Shown: one piece after another, positions 32,876 to 42,894 of the stretch | Numbering within the stretch: position 1 is the stretch's first letter | Layout: each line of letters opens with the position of its first letter | Made by a program: the position numbers and the translations under genes | Origin: Arthrobacter humicola | GTDB lineage: Bacteria > Actinomycetota > Actinomycetes > Actinomycetales > Micrococcaceae | Length of the DNA stretch: 64,000 nt | Assembly: GCF_022803015.1 (NCBI RefSeq) | Contig: NZ_JAFKON010000002.1 | Span: forward strand, 310,001-374,000 | Direction of reading: 5' to 3' | The notes under the pieces: model-generated | The model's input: only the letters and a program-made list of their open reading frames with translations | Told to the model about the DNA's origin: nothing | Databases searched by the model: none

Positions 32876-33337
32876 TCAGCACTTGACCTCGGTCCTGAGG
32901 TCCCGGATCGCGGCCTCGACGTTGGAGGCTTCGTCCCGGAGGGAATCAGCTGCTTGAGTCAACGTGGCGTTGTCAGGCACCGCGGCGACGGCGGCATTGA
33001 ACTTGGCTTCGGCGGCCATCACCGCCTCCGCCCGTTGCTGGGCGAGGTTCTCGCTTGCCTTGGCCAGCTCTTCATAGGTCTTGGAGACTTGGTCTTGGGC
33101 CGCGCGCACCTGCTCGATTGTGGCGTCCGGCTTGAGCGTGGCCTTGAAATTCGCCAGGGCCGCGGCATGGGCATCGGCAGCAGCGCAGATTTCCGACACG
33201 CTCGCAGGCGGGCTCGAGATGGCCGCGGTGGGGCTTGGGGTGGCAGCCGGCGGACTCGTGGGGCTGCATCCGGTGAGCAGTACGAAGGCGGTCGCAAGCG
33301 CGATGGATCCCACGGTGATTGCGTGCGGTCTTGACAT
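32876..33337 (-). CDS. Small lipoprotein of unknown function
   Basis: This 153-residue protein has a lipoprotein signal with lipobox LLTGC (about residues 19-23), then a Pro/Ser/Ala-rich linker of about 25 residues. The rest is helical, with ALANFKATLKPDATIEQVRA and ASENLAQQRAEAVMAAEAKF suggesting a coiled coil. GGAG precedes the ATG. I do not recognise a functional domain. It probably sits on the outer face of the membrane. Confidence 0.75.
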   Translation of the reverse strand: MSRPHAITVGSIALATAFVLLTGCSPTSPPAATPSPTAAISSPPASVSEICAAADAHAAALANFKATLKPDATIEQVRAAQDQVSKTYEELAKASENLAQQRAEAVMAAEAKFNAAVAAVPDNATLTQAADSLRDEASNVEAAIRDLRTEVKC

Positions 33338-33838
33338 TTGAGGGCTCCTCTCCCAGCTGGGATCGCCCCCGAGCAGTGGGGCATCGAAGGGCATATCCAT
33401 CGTCTGCCCGGACGCGGGTGCGGACCTCATCCGCCGGGGGTGAAATGGGCGGTAGTGCCCTGCCGACCCGCACGGGCCCAAAGGCCCTTTTGGGACCGGC
33501 GGAACGCGGGTATTAATGGTTGTGCCACGGCGGGACGGGTCCTCCGCGACTGGTGTTGAAGCCGGGGCGGGCGGTCCAGGGCGGATGTTGAATGCCTCCC
33601 TGGGCCGCCGCGGCGCTGAAGCGGATTTCCCGCTGTCACGGGAACAGCTCAGCGGAACAGCTGCCGGAACAGCTGAGGAACAGTTCATCGAAACAGGTCG
33701 CCGGGACAGCCCGGAACCATACCAATGCGACAGAGGCCCTGGCTCTGACAAATGGGAGGCGCGGCGGTGTCCGCCCGGACGTATGCTGTTTTCATCGGTT
33801 CAGCAGTGAGCTGCGTGCTTTGATCTCGAGCGTGGAAC
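33338..33838. other. Intergenic region with GGAACAGCT repeats
   Basis: About 500 bp. Reading frames here look unlike protein-coding sequence. The main content is the short repeat array at 33641-33683 and possible promoters for both flanking genes. Confidence 0.4.
33641..33683. repeat. Four direct repeats of GGAACAG(CT)
   Basis: GGAACAGCT occurs at 33641, 33654 and 33666, and GGAACAGTT at 33677. Spacings are 13, 12 and 11 bp, about one helical turn. They lie 160-200 bp before the GAF protein gene and could be activator sites. GGAAC also resembles the -35 of ECF sigma promoters. Confidence 0.65.
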
Positions 33839-34657
33839 ATGACCCAAGGAATTGCAAGAGACGGCCGGCAGGATCGTTATGCCTCCTTCTGGGAGCTGCA
33901 CTTCAACGACCCGGATGTCGGTGCCTTCCTCAGCGAAGCCGTGAGTGAGTTTGTCGACGACATCGGTGGTCCCGGCCGTGGGATCAGCTGGGCAGTGACA
34001 CTGGTCGGGTCCGCGGAGGCACTCACGCTGACCGCGGGCAGCGCACCGGCACGGGCCGCCGACGAGGCGCAGCGTTCCTTCGACGACGGGCCCGCCCGCA
34101 CGGCGGTCCGAACCGGCGAATATGTGTTCGTGGGCGACACTTCCCTGGAGCGGCGCTGGCCCGGATACGCCAGCGCCGCCGCAGCCTTCGGGGTCCGGTC
34201 CCTCGTATCCGTTCCACTGGCACCACAAGCGGTCTTCCATGCCGCCGTGAACCTGTACGCCGCGTGGCCGCACGTCTTCACCAGCGCAGACATCATCGCA
34301 GCGGCTCGGCTGGCCCGCTACATCTCCCGTGCACTGCGATTGGTCCAGGAGTTGGCGCTGAGGTCCGGCGGCGGCGCAGACCTCTCCTCGGCGCAGCTCT
34401 CCCGGGCACTGGCCGGGCTGGCGCTGCGGACGCTGGTGCGGGAGTACGGGTTCAGCGAAGAAGGCGCCCTTGACTACCTGCGCAGCGTCGCAGGCGGAGC
34501 CGCGCGGGAATCATCCGGCGGCACGGTCCACGTCCTGGTGCCCGATTCCGTTCCGGGCCAGAACGTGCCCCAGCCCAGTCCCTATGCCGCGGCGCCACAC
34601 GGCGGAGACACGCCCCCCGTTCGTCGGCGGCGGCGCAGGACGGGGACTCCGGCGTAG
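33839..34657 (+). CDS. GAF domain protein with degenerate ANTAR-like C-terminus
   Basis: This 272-residue protein has a GAF domain (about residues 20-165: GISWAVTLVGSAEALTLTAG, then FGVRSLVSVPL). A helical segment follows, LSRALAGLALRTLVREYGFS and EEGALDYLRSVA, which looks like a weak ANTAR RNA-binding domain. A Pro- and Arg-rich tail ends the protein. GAF-ANTAR proteins act as antiterminators in actinobacteria. The ANTAR part lacks the usual clear motif, so this is uncertain. The ribosome site is weak. Confidence 0.7.
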   Translation: MTQGIARDGRQDRYASFWELHFNDPDVGAFLSEAVSEFVDDIGGPGRGISWAVTLVGSAEALTLTAGSAPARAADEAQRSFDDGPARTAVRTGEYVFVGDTSLERRWPGYASAAAAFGVRSLVSVPLAPQAVFHAAVNLYAAWPHVFTSADIIAAARLARYISRALRLVQELALRSGGGADLSSAQLSRALAGLALRTLVREYGFSEEGALDYLRSVAGGAARESSGGTVHVLVPDSVPGQNVPQPSPYAAAPHGGDTPPVRRRRRRTGTPA

Positions 34658-34709
34658 GCGGACACCGGCATGCGCCGGGACGGCAATCCGGGCTCAGCCT
34701 GGGCAGCGG

Positions 34710-35303
34710 TCACGCCGCGCTGGCGTCTTCTGTTCCGTGGGCATGGCCTGGCCGGAGGACCTTCAGCGCGCCGGACCACGCGATCACCTGGTCAAACAGG
34801 ATCTGCAGGCTCTTTTCCGCGGCCGCCGTCGGGATGAAAGTGCGGTAATTCGCGAATTCCGTGGCCAGGGGCAGCGCCACCTGGGCCCGGACGTCGGCCA
34901 TCTGCAGCTCCGCGGACACTCCGCGGAAGTGTTCGACGGCGCGGATGCCGCCGCTGCTTCCGTAGCTGACAAACCCGGCCGCCTTGTTGTTCCACTCCTT
35001 GTAGAGGTAGTCCACAGCGTTTTTCAGTGCGCCGGGAATCGAGTGGTTGTACTCGCCCGTGACGAAGATGTAGCCGTCGAATCCGTCGACAGCTTCGGAC
35101 CAGGCCTTGGTGTAGGGCTGGCTGTACCGGCCGAGGGAGGGTGGCAGCGGCTCGTCCAGCAGCGGAAGATCAAAATCGGCGACGTCGAGGACGTCAAAGG
35201 TGGCATCGCCGCGTTCTGATGCCCGGGCACTTACCCAGTCGGCGACGGCCTTTCCGAGGCGACCGGGCCGGGTGCTCCCGAGCACGATAGCGATGCGGAT
35301 CAT
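34710..35303 (-). CDS. NADPH-dependent FMN reductase family protein
   Basis: This 197-residue flavodoxin-like protein has the FMN phosphate loop VLGSTRPGRLGKAVADW and the second loop TGEYNHSIPGALKNAVDYL. SYGSSGGIRAVE follows. Members are NAD(P)H quinone or chromate reductases. The ATG has AGGAG upstream. It stands alone and shares no operon. Cytosolic. Confidence 0.9.
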   Translation of the reverse strand: MIRIAIVLGSTRPGRLGKAVADWVSARASERGDATFDVLDVADFDLPLLDEPLPPSLGRYSQPYTKAWSEAVDGFDGYIFVTGEYNHSIPGALKNAVDYLYKEWNNKAAGFVSYGSSGGIRAVEHFRGVSAELQMADVRAQVALPLATEFANYRTFIPTAAAEKSLQILFDQVIAWSGALKVLRPGHAHGTEDASAA

Positions 35304-35402
35304 GGCGGGCTCCTTTCCGGAAGTAATGTTTGCCCACACTCAGAACAACAAAACGAGGGGCTCGAAACTTCCGCGCCGCCGTGGGCCCCGCGGGTTCAGG
35401 GG

Positions 35403-36668
35403 CTAACGCTCGGCACGTCGATGGTCCGGCAGGATCCGTCCGCCGCGCAGCACGGCCACGAGGTCGAAACCCGGGTCGACGGCGATGATATCCGCGCGCA
35501 TTCCCGCCCGGAGGGCGCCGATCTCGGCCTCCAGGCCCAGGACACGGGCCGGGACCAGGGTGGCCGCCGCTACGGCGTCGGCCGGACTCACTCCCGCCGC
35601 GATGGTGGCGCGGACAACCTCCAACAGGGTCGCCGTTCCCCCGGCAAGGGCGCCGTTGCTCCGCAGGGTGGCCACGCCGTCGTGCACCACCACATCCGCG
35701 GGGCCGAGTTCGTAGTCGCCGTCGGGCAGCCCGGTCGCCGCCATGGAGTCCGTCACCAGCGCGATGCCCCAGGCTCCGACCAGGTCAAAGACCATCCGGA
35801 CCGTCTCCGGGTCGAGGTGGACGCCGTCGCCGACGAGCTCGACGACGACCGTGCCGGCGGCCGCCAGCCGCAGGCACGCGGCCGCCGGTCCGGGACTCCT
35901 GTGGTGCAGGGGAGGCATGCCGTTGAACAGATGGGTCACCGTGGGCCGGGCGCGCGGCCCGAAGGCCCCGGAAGCCGCGCCCCCGCGGATGAGGTCCGCG
36001 GCCTCCGCCAGTGAGGCCGCGGCCACGGGGGCAGCGGCATCGGTATGGCCCAGCGAGGGGATCACCCCGTGGTCAGTGAGGATCCGGAGGAGCTCACCCG
36101 CGCCGGGCAGTTCGGGGGCGTACGTCATGGTCCGCAGGGCTCCGCCGGCCGCCGCCACCAGCCGCCGGAGCAGCGCAGGGTCGGGGGCGCGGAGCCAGTG
36201 CGGGTCCTGCGCGCCGGAGCGGGCGGCGGAGAGGAAGGGTCCCTCGCAGTGCACGCCGGCGATCAGTCCCTCGGCCGCCAGGACCTTGAGTACGCCGAGC
36301 GACCCCACCAGCTCATCTTCCGGGGCCGTGACGAGGCTGGCCAGGAGGCTGGTGGTCCCGTTGCGGTGCAGGAAGTCCACGGCGGCCCGGCAGGCCCGGT
36401 CGTTGCCGGCCGGGAATCCGCCGCCCGCGGCGCCGTGGCAATGGAGGTCGACAAGCCCGGGAAGCAGGGAGCTGCCGGGCGGCAGCGGGAGCTCCTCCGC
36501 ACCCGGGAAATGTGCGGCGTCAAAGCCGTCGCCGGGTCCCGCGTAGGCGATCAGGCCGCCGTTCACCGCCACCACGCAGCCCGGTGTGCAGTCGCCGTCC
36601 GTGATGAGGGCACCCCGCAGGATGTAGGCAGGGGCGGCGGCTTCGCGGTCCTCGAGGGGCAGGATCAT
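35403..36668 (-). CDS. nagA: N-acetylglucosamine-6-phosphate deacetylase
   Basis: This 421-residue amidohydrolase has the metal motif LVDLHCHG, HCEGPFL, SLGHTDA, THLFNGMPPLHHR and the catalytic TDSMAATG. It deacetylates GlcNAc-6-phosphate in amino-sugar recycling. It starts 10 bp after the purU stop, so it may be the last gene of the glyA-sox-sdaA-purU operon or have its own promoter. A weak AGG precedes the ATG. No other amino-sugar gene is in the window. Confidence 0.92.
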   Translation of the reverse strand: MILPLEDREAAAPAYILRGALITDGDCTPGCVVAVNGGLIAYAGPGDGFDAAHFPGAEELPLPPGSSLLPGLVDLHCHGAAGGGFPAGNDRACRAAVDFLHRNGTTSLLASLVTAPEDELVGSLGVLKVLAAEGLIAGVHCEGPFLSAARSGAQDPHWLRAPDPALLRRLVAAAGGALRTMTYAPELPGAGELLRILTDHGVIPSLGHTDAAAPVAAASLAEAADLIRGGAASGAFGPRARPTVTHLFNGMPPLHHRSPGPAAACLRLAAAGTVVVELVGDGVHLDPETVRMVFDLVGAWGIALVTDSMAATGLPDGDYELGPADVVVHDGVATLRSNGALAGGTATLLEVVRATIAAGVSPADAVAAATLVPARVLGLEAEIGALRAGMRADIIAVDPGFDLVAVLRGGRILPDHRRAER

Positions 36669-36678
36669 GCTGCCAAAC

Positions 36679-37554
36679 CTAGCGCAGCACGACCGTCCTG
36701 TTGCCCTGGAGGATGACGCGTCCCTCGCAGTGCCAGCGGACGGCGTTGGAGAGCGCCTTGCACTCGGTGTCGCGTCCGGCGGCCACGAGGTCCTCGGGCC
36801 CGAAGGTGTGGTCTACTTCCACCACCTGCTGGGCGATGATCGGCCCCTCGTCCAGTTCGGCGTTGACATAGTGGGCTGTGGCGCCGACCGTCTTCACGCC
36901 CCGGGCGTGCGCCTGGTGGTAGGGCTTCGCGCCCTTGAAGCTGGGCAGGAAGGAGTGGTGGATGTTGATGGCGCGGCCATCCAGCTGGCGGGTGAGGTTG
37001 TCGCTGAGGACCTGCATGTAGCGGGCCAGGACCACCAGTTCAACGTCCATCCGGTCGATCAGTTCCAGGAGCCGCTGCTCGGCCGCGGGCTTGGTGTCCG
37101 GGGTGATGGGCACATGGAAGAACGGGATTCCGTGCCATTCGACGGTCCGCCGGTGATCGGGATGGTTCGAGACGACGCCGACGATCTCGATGGGCAGTTC
37201 ACCGGTGCGGGCCCGGTACAGCAGATCGTTGAGGCAGTGCTCGAACTTCGAGACCATGATCAGGACCCGCCGTTTGCTGCCGTGCCGCCGCAGGTCCCAG
37301 CGCATGCCGAATTTGTCGGCGACCGGAACGAAGGCTTCCCGAAGCGTGTCCAGGGTTGTTTGGTCCCCGGTCGAGGCGAAGTGGAGCCGCATGAAGAAAT
37401 GGCCGTCCAGTTGTGAGTCGAACTGTTTGCTTTCCAGGATGTCGCAGCCCTGGTCCAGCAGGAAGCCGGAAACGGCGTGGACGATCCCGCGCGTTTCCGG
37501 GCAGTCCAGGGTCAGGATGTGCTCCACGGTTTCGGTGCTCTGGTTCTCGGCCAT
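36679..37554 (-). CDS. purU: Formyltetrahydrofolate deformylase
   Basis: This 291-residue protein has an N-terminal ACT domain (about residues 8-85: LTLDCPETRGIVHAVSGFLL) and a formyltransferase-like hydrolase domain. Catalytic Asn/His are in INIHHSFLPSFKGAKPYHQA and Asp in NAELDEGPIIAQ. It releases formate and free tetrahydrofolate from 10-formyl-THF. It starts 2 bp after the sdaA stop. In this operon it returns folate loaded with one-carbon units from sarcosine to the free form. Confidence 0.94.
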   Translation of the reverse strand: MAENQSTETVEHILTLDCPETRGIVHAVSGFLLDQGCDILESKQFDSQLDGHFFMRLHFASTGDQTTLDTLREAFVPVADKFGMRWDLRRHGSKRRVLIMVSKFEHCLNDLLYRARTGELPIEIVGVVSNHPDHRRTVEWHGIPFFHVPITPDTKPAAEQRLLELIDRMDVELVVLARYMQVLSDNLTRQLDGRAINIHHSFLPSFKGAKPYHQAHARGVKTVGATAHYVNAELDEGPIIAQQVVEVDHTFGPEDLVAAGRDTECKALSNAVRWHCEGRVILQGNRTVVLR

Positions 37555-37556
37555 GG

Positions 37557-38972
37557 TCAGCACTCCACGACATTCACGGCGAGGCCTCCGCGGGAGGTTT
37601 CCTTGTACTTGGTTTTCATGTCTGCTCCTGTTTCGCGCATGGTCTTAATGGCCTTGTCCAGCGAGACTTTATGGCTGCCGTCCCCGTGCAGGCACAGGCG
37701 GGCGGCGTTGATGGCTTTGACGCTGGCAATGGCGTTGCGTTCGATGCAGGGGATCTGCACCAGCCCGCCGACGGGGTCGCAGGTCAGACCGAGGTTGTGT
37801 TCGATCCCGACTTCGGCAGCGTTTTCCACCTGTTCCGGGGTGCCGCCCAGCACTTCGCAGAGCCCCGCCGCCGCCATGGAGCACGCCGATCCGACTTCAC
37901 CCTGGCAGCCGACCTCTGCCCCGGAGATGGAGGCATTGATCTTGAACAGTATCCCGACGGCGGCCGCGGCCAGCAGGAAGCGCACCACGCCGTCGTCGTT
38001 GGCGCCGGGGACGAACTTGACGTAATAGTGCAGCACGGCCGGCACAATGCCCGCGGCACCGTTGGTGGGCGCCGTGACGATCCGGCCCCCCGCGGCGTTT
38101 TCCTCGTTGACGGCCAGCGCGAAGAGGTTTACCCATTCCATGGCGAGCAGCGGGTCGGCAGGGACCTGGACCGGCGATGGGTTCCGGGCGTCCGCCTCGG
38201 CGCTGACGGCGGATGCTGCCAGCGTCCGAAACAACGACGGGGCGCGCCGTTTGACGTTCAGCCCACCGGGCAGGATTCCCTCGGCAGCGCAGCCGTTTTC
38301 CACGCACTGGCGCATGACCGCCCACAGGGCCAAGAGCTTCTCCCGGAGGTCGGCTTCGGTGCGCCAGACGAGTTCGTTGGCCAGCATGACGTCGGAGACG
38401 GACATATTCTCTCGATGGCATATTTCGAGGAGTCCGTCAGCTGTTGTGAACGGGTAGGGCAGCACCGTGTCGTCGGCCACCACGTGGTCGGCGCCTTGTG
38501 CATTGCCATCGACGACAAAGCCGCCCCCAATCGAATAGAAGCTCCGTTCGCTGAGGACGTCGCCGGCGCGGTCAAGGGCCCGGAAGGTCATGCCGTTCGG
38601 ATGGGCGGGCAGCGACTTGCGGCGGTGCAGGACCACGTCCTCATCCCAGTTGAAATCCACCCGGTGATGGCCGGCGAGCTGCAGTTCCGCATCCAGGGCA
38701 GCGGCTGCCACCTGGTCATCCGCCGTAGCGGTGTCCACTGTCTCGGGGTCCTGGCCCTGGAGGCCCAGGACGACAGCCTTGTCCGAACCGTGGCCCCGGC
38801 CGGTGGCGCCGAGGGAACCGAACAGCTCGGCCTGCACCCTCGCCGTGGAACTCAGTTGCCCGTCGCTCTTGAGCCCGTCGGCGAACCGCTTGGCCGCCCG
38901 CATCGGGCCGACCGTGTGGGAGGAGGACGGCCCGATGCCAACAGAAAACAGGTCGAGGACGCTGAGCGCCAT
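37557..38972 (-). CDS. sdaA: L-serine ammonia-lyase, iron-sulfur type, single chain
   Basis: This 471-residue protein has the N-terminal [15 protein letters not shown] and a C-terminal catalytic part with cysteines for the [4Fe-4S] cluster in [18 protein letters not shown] and [14 protein letters not shown]. It converts serine to pyruvate and ammonia. Its start overlaps the soxG stop by one base (TGATG). It ends the route from creatine via sarcosine and glycine to central metabolism. Confidence 0.95.
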   Translation of the reverse strand: MALSVLDLFSVGIGPSSSHTVGPMRAAKRFADGLKSDGQLSSTARVQAELFGSLGATGRGHGSDKAVVLGLQGQDPETVDTATADDQVAAAALDAELQLAGHHRVDFNWDEDVVLHRRKSLPAHPNGMTFRALDRAGDVLSERSFYSIGGGFVVDGNAQGADHVVADDTVLPYPFTTADGLLEICHRENMSVSDVMLANELVWRTEADLREKLLALWAVMRQCVENGCAAEGILPGGLNVKRRAPSLFRTLAASAVSAEADARNPSPVQVPADPLLAMEWVNLFALAVNEENAAGGRIVTAPTNGAAGIVPAVLHYYVKFVPGANDDGVVRFLLAAAAVGILFKINASISGAEVGCQGEVGSACSMAAAGLCEVLGGTPEQVENAAEVGIEHNLGLTCDPVGGLVQIPCIERNAIASVKAINAARLCLHGDGSHKVSLDKAIKTMRETGADMKTKYKETSRGGLAVNVVEC

Positions 38973-39607
38973 CAGGGGACCTCGGTGGAGGCATATTCGC
39001 GCATGGCGTCGAGGAGCCAGCGGCCGAGGAACTCCGCGAAGGATGCCCGCGGGAAGATCCGGTAGGTCTCGTCCCCGGTCTTCCACAGAACGACGGGGAT
39101 GCCGCCGATTTCCGTGGAGAGGGCCGTTCCGGGCTGGAAGACGCGGGGGTGCAGGTCCAGGGCGCAGCCCTTCTCCAGCACGGCACTGGCCCGGGGTCCG
39201 GAGAGCTCGAGCGTGGTGCGGTTGGCGGAGAGATCGACCACCTGGCCCTGGCCGTCACCCAGTGCTGCGATGAGCGTCCGGGGGAGCTCACCGCCCAGGC
39301 TTTCGTGGGATTCGGCGGGGGCCACGAGCAGGAATTCTGCCGGGCCCAGCCACAGCACTGCGGTGTCGCCGCTGCCGCGGACTTCCCCGGAAGCGGAGGG
39401 CAGGCCACCTGTGAGGGCGCCCAGCCGCTGCCCTGCGTCGCCGGCAGGATCGACCCGGAGCCCTGCCATGGTCAGGAACGGCACCTCGCGCAGCTCCACG
39501 GTGCCCGCAACGGATCCCGCTTCAAAAGCCGTTCTCAGGAGCGACGCCGGACTCTTCCTGAGGGTCTGGATCTTCTTGGAATTTTCGAGTGCTGCAGTGT
39601 CAGCCAT
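38972..39607 (-). CDS. soxG: Heterotetrameric sarcosine oxidase, gamma subunit
   Basis: This 211-residue protein resembles SoxG and the GcvT-like fold of folate enzymes ([17 protein letters not shown], then [15 protein letters not shown]). It is part of the alpha-beta-gamma-delta sarcosine oxidase. Its start overlaps the soxA stop by 8 bp. I chose the ATG of MADTAALE. Sequence conservation is low in this subunit; gene order makes the call firm. Confidence 0.9.
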   Translation of the reverse strand: MADTAALENSKKIQTLRKSPASLLRTAFEAGSVAGTVELREVPFLTMAGLRVDPAGDAGQRLGALTGGLPSASGEVRGSGDTAVLWLGPAEFLLVAPAESHESLGGELPRTLIAALGDGQGQVVDLSANRTTLELSGPRASAVLEKGCALDLHPRVFQPGTALSTEIGGIPVVLWKTGDETYRIFPRASFAEFLGRWLLDAMREYASTEVP

Positions 39608-42554
39608 CTTTGCGGGCCCCTTCAGAGTCAAATAGTACGGTTTCTGCGACGATTACGTCCACGAGTTGGTCGCCGGCGGCGGCCACCAGGGTCTCGCCAA
39701 TGCGGTTGCGGCCGTTCTTGATCAGGGCCAGGGCAAACGACCTGCCCAGCGCCGCACTGTGGTAGCTCGAGGTCACGAATCCCTGCATGGGCACGCGGCC
39801 GTAGGCGGGGTTGACGGTGATGCCCTGTTCCACCAGTTGGGTGCCTTCGGGGAGCCGGATGGTGCCGTCCACGGGGAGGACGCTGACCAGGTGTTTCCGG
39901 TCGGTGCGGCCGGCGTCCTTGCGGGTGTAGGAGCGTTTGCCGATGAAGTCCTTGACCTTGGACACGACCCATTCCATGCCGGCGTCCTGCGGTGTCACGG
40001 TCCCGTCAGTGTCCTGGCCGACGATCGGGTACCCCTTCTCCGCGCGCAGCACGTGCATGGTCTCGGTACCGTACGGGGTGATGTTGAACTCCGCGCCGGC
40101 CGCCGCCACGGCTTCCCAGGTGCTCAGCCCGTACCAGGACGGGATGTTGATTTCGTAGGCCAGTTCGCCGGAGAACGAGATCCGGCAGACCCGGGCCTGG
40201 ACACCGGAGGCCAGGGTGGTCTCCCGGAATGTCATGAACGGGAAGGCCTCGGCGTCCAGGCCGCCGTCGGCTGCCAGTTCCGGAGCCACTTTGGCGAGAA
40301 CGGCGCGGGATTTCGGACCGACGACGGCGATCGTGGACCACTGCTCCGTGACGGAGGTGCAGTGCACATCCAGTTCCGGCCATTCGGTCTGCAGCCATTC
40401 CTCCAGCCAGTCCAGCACCTTGGCCGCGCCGCCGGTGGTGGTGGTCATGAAGAAGCGGTCCTCGTCCAGGCGCAGGGTGACGCCATCGTCGAAGATCATC
40501 CCGTCCGGGGTGCCCATGACGCCGTAGCGGGCCGAACCCGGAGCCAGCTTCTTGAACGCGTTGGTGTAGATGCGGTTCAGGAACTCGCCGGCGTCCTTGC
40601 CGCGGATCTCGATCTTGCCCAGGGTGGTGGCGTCCATGAACCCCACGGATTCCCGGACGGCGGCGCATTCACGGAGCACCGCGGCGTCCATGTCCTCGCC
40701 GTCCTGCGGGTAGTACCACGGCCGCTTCCACTGCCCGACGTCTTCGAAGAGGGCTCCCTGGGCGACATGCCAGGGGTGGATGGAAGTGAGGCGGGCGGGG
40801 TCGAAGAGTTCGCCACGCTGGCGTCCGGCCAGGGCGGCAAACGCCACGGGGGTGAAGGGAGCACGGTAGGTGGTGGTGCCAATGTCGCCGATCCCACGGG
40901 ACGCTTCGCCGGCTGTCCGGAGCGCGGCGGCGATGACGCCGATCGCGTTCACCCCGGAGGTCTTGCCCTGGTCGTTCGCGGTGCTGATCGAGGTGTAGCG
41001 CTTGATGTGCTCCACGGACCGCATGCCGGCACCGGTGGAGCGGAGGACATCGGCCACGGACTGGTCGCGCTGGAAATCCACGAAGTGGTGGTGCCAGTCA
41101 TCCGGGCCGCCGTCCTGCCCGGGTACCAGCCAGAGCTGGCGGGTGGGGGCGGCGGCCTTCGGCTCGCCAAGTACTGACGGTTCGACGGCGGACTCGAAGC
41201 CCGCGGCGATGACCGCCGCGGCCCCGGCGGAGATGCCTTCGGCCACGCAGTCGTCGAGGTCGAAGCTGCCGCGTCCGGATCCGGCCACCTGCTGGTTGGG
41301 GACCACGCTGTTGGGGACGAAGGCGGCGAGGTCTTCGTCCCAGCGGAGCCTGCCCTGGCGCTGGGAGTGCAGGTGCACCACCGGTGACCAGCCGCCGGAG
41401 ACGGCCAGCAGGTCGCAGGCGAGGTGTTCGATGCCCGAGGTGAGTTCGCCGGCGTCGTTGATGCTCCGGACGGTGACGCCGAGGAGCCGGCCGTCGCCGG
41501 AGTCAGCAGCGGTGGTGTTGGCGACGGCGCTGCCGATCAGCACCCGCGTTCCCGCGGCCGCAGCTGCGGAAGCGGTTTCGCTTAGCTGTGCACGGGCGTC
41601 TACGACGGCTTCGACCCGGATGCCCGCGGCGCGGAGGTCGGCGGCCAGGGCGTAGGCGCTGTCGTTCGTGGTGCTGATGACCACCCGGGAACCTGCGGCG
41701 ACGGCGTAGCGGTTGAGGTAGGTGCGGACTGCGGACGCGAGCATGATGCCGGGGCGGTCGTTGTTTTCGAAGACCAGCGGGCGTTCGTGGGCGCCCGGGG
41801 CCAGGATGACCTGGGCGGCCCGGATGTGCCAGATCCGCTGGCGGGAAATACCGGGGGCGGCCGGGGTCAGGAGGTGGTCGGTCCGGTTCTGGGCCGCAAT
41901 GACGTAGTTGGAGTCGTAGGAGCCGAAGGCGCTGGTGCGGTTCAGCACCGTGCATTCGGCCGCGGAGATCAGTTCGGCTTCAACATTGGCCACCCATTCC
42001 AGGGCGGGCTGCCCTTCGATGCTCTCGACGAGGGCCGGATCCGTGGAGCCGGACAACAGCGAGCCGCCCAGTTCGGGCTGGTCGTCGATAAGGATGACCC
42101 GGGCGCCGGAGCGGACGGCCTCGCGGGCCGCGGCCAGGCCTGCCGGGCCGCCACCGACCACCAGGACGTCGGTGTGGACATACTTCTTGTCGTATTCGGC
42201 GTGGTCCTCGGCCGGGTCCAGCTTGCCCAGCCCGCTGAGCACTTCGGCGCTGAGGCCGTCCACCAGGGACACCGTGGTGGCGGGGAGCATGGATTCGGCC
42301 ACGTGGCCCGGGAACCGGGCCGCGACCTTGACCAGGGCGTTGGATTCCTCGACGCCGGCGGACATGATGCCGCGGGGCCGGCTCTCATACAGGGAGTCAC
42401 CCGCGCGGAGCCGGCCGTTGGCCAGCAGGGCGGAGGCGAGGGTGTCGCCGGGGTGGCCAGTGTATTCACGGCCGTCCAGGGTGAAGCGCCACGTGACGCT
42501 GCGGTCGATGCGTCCGCCGGTGCTAAGACGCGCGGGCTGCGGCTGAGCGGTCAT
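39600..42554 (-). CDS. soxA: Heterotetrameric sarcosine oxidase, alpha subunit
   Basis: This 984-residue protein has an N-terminal ferredoxin-like segment, an NAD-binding domain with [18 protein letters not shown] near residue 175, and a C-terminal GcvT-like half (from about residue 590: [20 protein letters not shown]) that binds tetrahydrofolate. The enzyme oxidises sarcosine to glycine and makes 5,10-methylene-THF. The start overlaps the soxD stop by 4 bp (ATGA). The upstream in-frame extension is not used, since it lies in soxD. Confidence 0.95.
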   Translation of the reverse strand: MTAQPQPARLSTGGRIDRSVTWRFTLDGREYTGHPGDTLASALLANGRLRAGDSLYESRPRGIMSAGVEESNALVKVAARFPGHVAESMLPATTVSLVDGLSAEVLSGLGKLDPAEDHAEYDKKYVHTDVLVVGGGPAGLAAAREAVRSGARVILIDDQPELGGSLLSGSTDPALVESIEGQPALEWVANVEAELISAAECTVLNRTSAFGSYDSNYVIAAQNRTDHLLTPAAPGISRQRIWHIRAAQVILAPGAHERPLVFENNDRPGIMLASAVRTYLNRYAVAAGSRVVISTTNDSAYALAADLRAAGIRVEAVVDARAQLSETASAAAAAGTRVLIGSAVANTTAADSGDGRLLGVTVRSINDAGELTSGIEHLACDLLAVSGGWSPVVHLHSQRQGRLRWDEDLAAFVPNSVVPNQQVAGSGRGSFDLDDCVAEGISAGAAAVIAAGFESAVEPSVLGEPKAAAPTRQLWLVPGQDGGPDDWHHHFVDFQRDQSVADVLRSTGAGMRSVEHIKRYTSISTANDQGKTSGVNAIGVIAAALRTAGEASRGIGDIGTTTYRAPFTPVAFAALAGRQRGELFDPARLTSIHPWHVAQGALFEDVGQWKRPWYYPQDGEDMDAAVLRECAAVRESVGFMDATTLGKIEIRGKDAGEFLNRIYTNAFKKLAPGSARYGVMGTPDGMIFDDGVTLRLDEDRFFMTTTTGGAAKVLDWLEEWLQTEWPELDVHCTSVTEQWSTIAVVGPKSRAVLAKVAPELAADGGLDAEAFPFMTFRETTLASGVQARVCRISFSGELAYEINIPSWYGLSTWEAVAAAGAEFNITPYGTETMHVLRAEKGYPIVGQDTDGTVTPQDAGMEWVVSKVKDFIGKRSYTRKDAGRTDRKHLVSVLPVDGTIRLPEGTQLVEQGITVNPAYGRVPMQGFVTSSYHSAALGRSFALALIKNGRNRIGETLVAAAGDQLVDVIVAETVLFDSEGARKDG

Positions 42555-42880
42555 TTGACTGCTCCTTCCGGGGAGACGGGGCTGGTGACGGTGGGGGCTG
42601 TGGGGCCTGTGGCGGGCCGGAGCTGACCCATCGGGTAGACGGCCTGGATGTCGTAGGTGACGGTGTCGCGGAGCATGTTGAACCATTGCCGGCAGCCGGT
42701 GCTGTGCAGCCAGCGTTCGGCGAAGGCACCCTTGGTGTTGTCGCGGTAGAACAGGTACTCGGCCCATTCGCGGTCCGTGAGCTCTGCCGGGTTTTCGGGG
42801 TAGGCCACGTGGGCCTGTCCGCCGTAGTGGAATTCGGTCTCGTCGCGGGGACCGCAGTTGGGGCAGGGAATCAGGAGCAT
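42551..42880 (-). CDS. soxD: Heterotetrameric sarcosine oxidase, delta subunit
   Basis: This 109-residue protein has the zinc site [21 protein letters not shown] and the conserved [15 protein letters not shown]. It bridges the oxidase subunits. AGAGGTAAGGAC precedes the ATG. It lies between soxB (14 bp gap) and soxA (4 bp overlap). Confidence 0.95.
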   Translation of the reverse strand: MLLIPCPNCGPRDETEFHYGGQAHVAYPENPAELTDREWAEYLFYRDNTKGAFAERWLHSTGCRQWFNMLRDTVTYDIQAVYPMGQLRPATGPTAPTVTSPVSPEGAVK

Positions 42881-42894
42881 GTCCTTACCTCTTT

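Noticed and set aside
32088..32957. 289-codon plus-strand frame opposite the M15 peptidase
   Set aside because: It is a shadow of a clear secreted peptidase gene and has no recognisable domain.
33516..33809. 97-codon frame in the gap before the GAF gene
   Set aside because: Composition and lack of domain or ribosome site do not support a gene; it spans the GGAACAGCT repeats.
39666..41177. Plus-strand frame of 503 codons opposite soxA
   Set aside because: It is antisense to a certain gene and has Gly/Val/Asp-rich composition with no domain.
42555..42767. N-terminal extension of soxA
   Set aside because: The extension lies in soxD in another frame; the ATG overlapping the soxD stop gives the conserved SoxA start.
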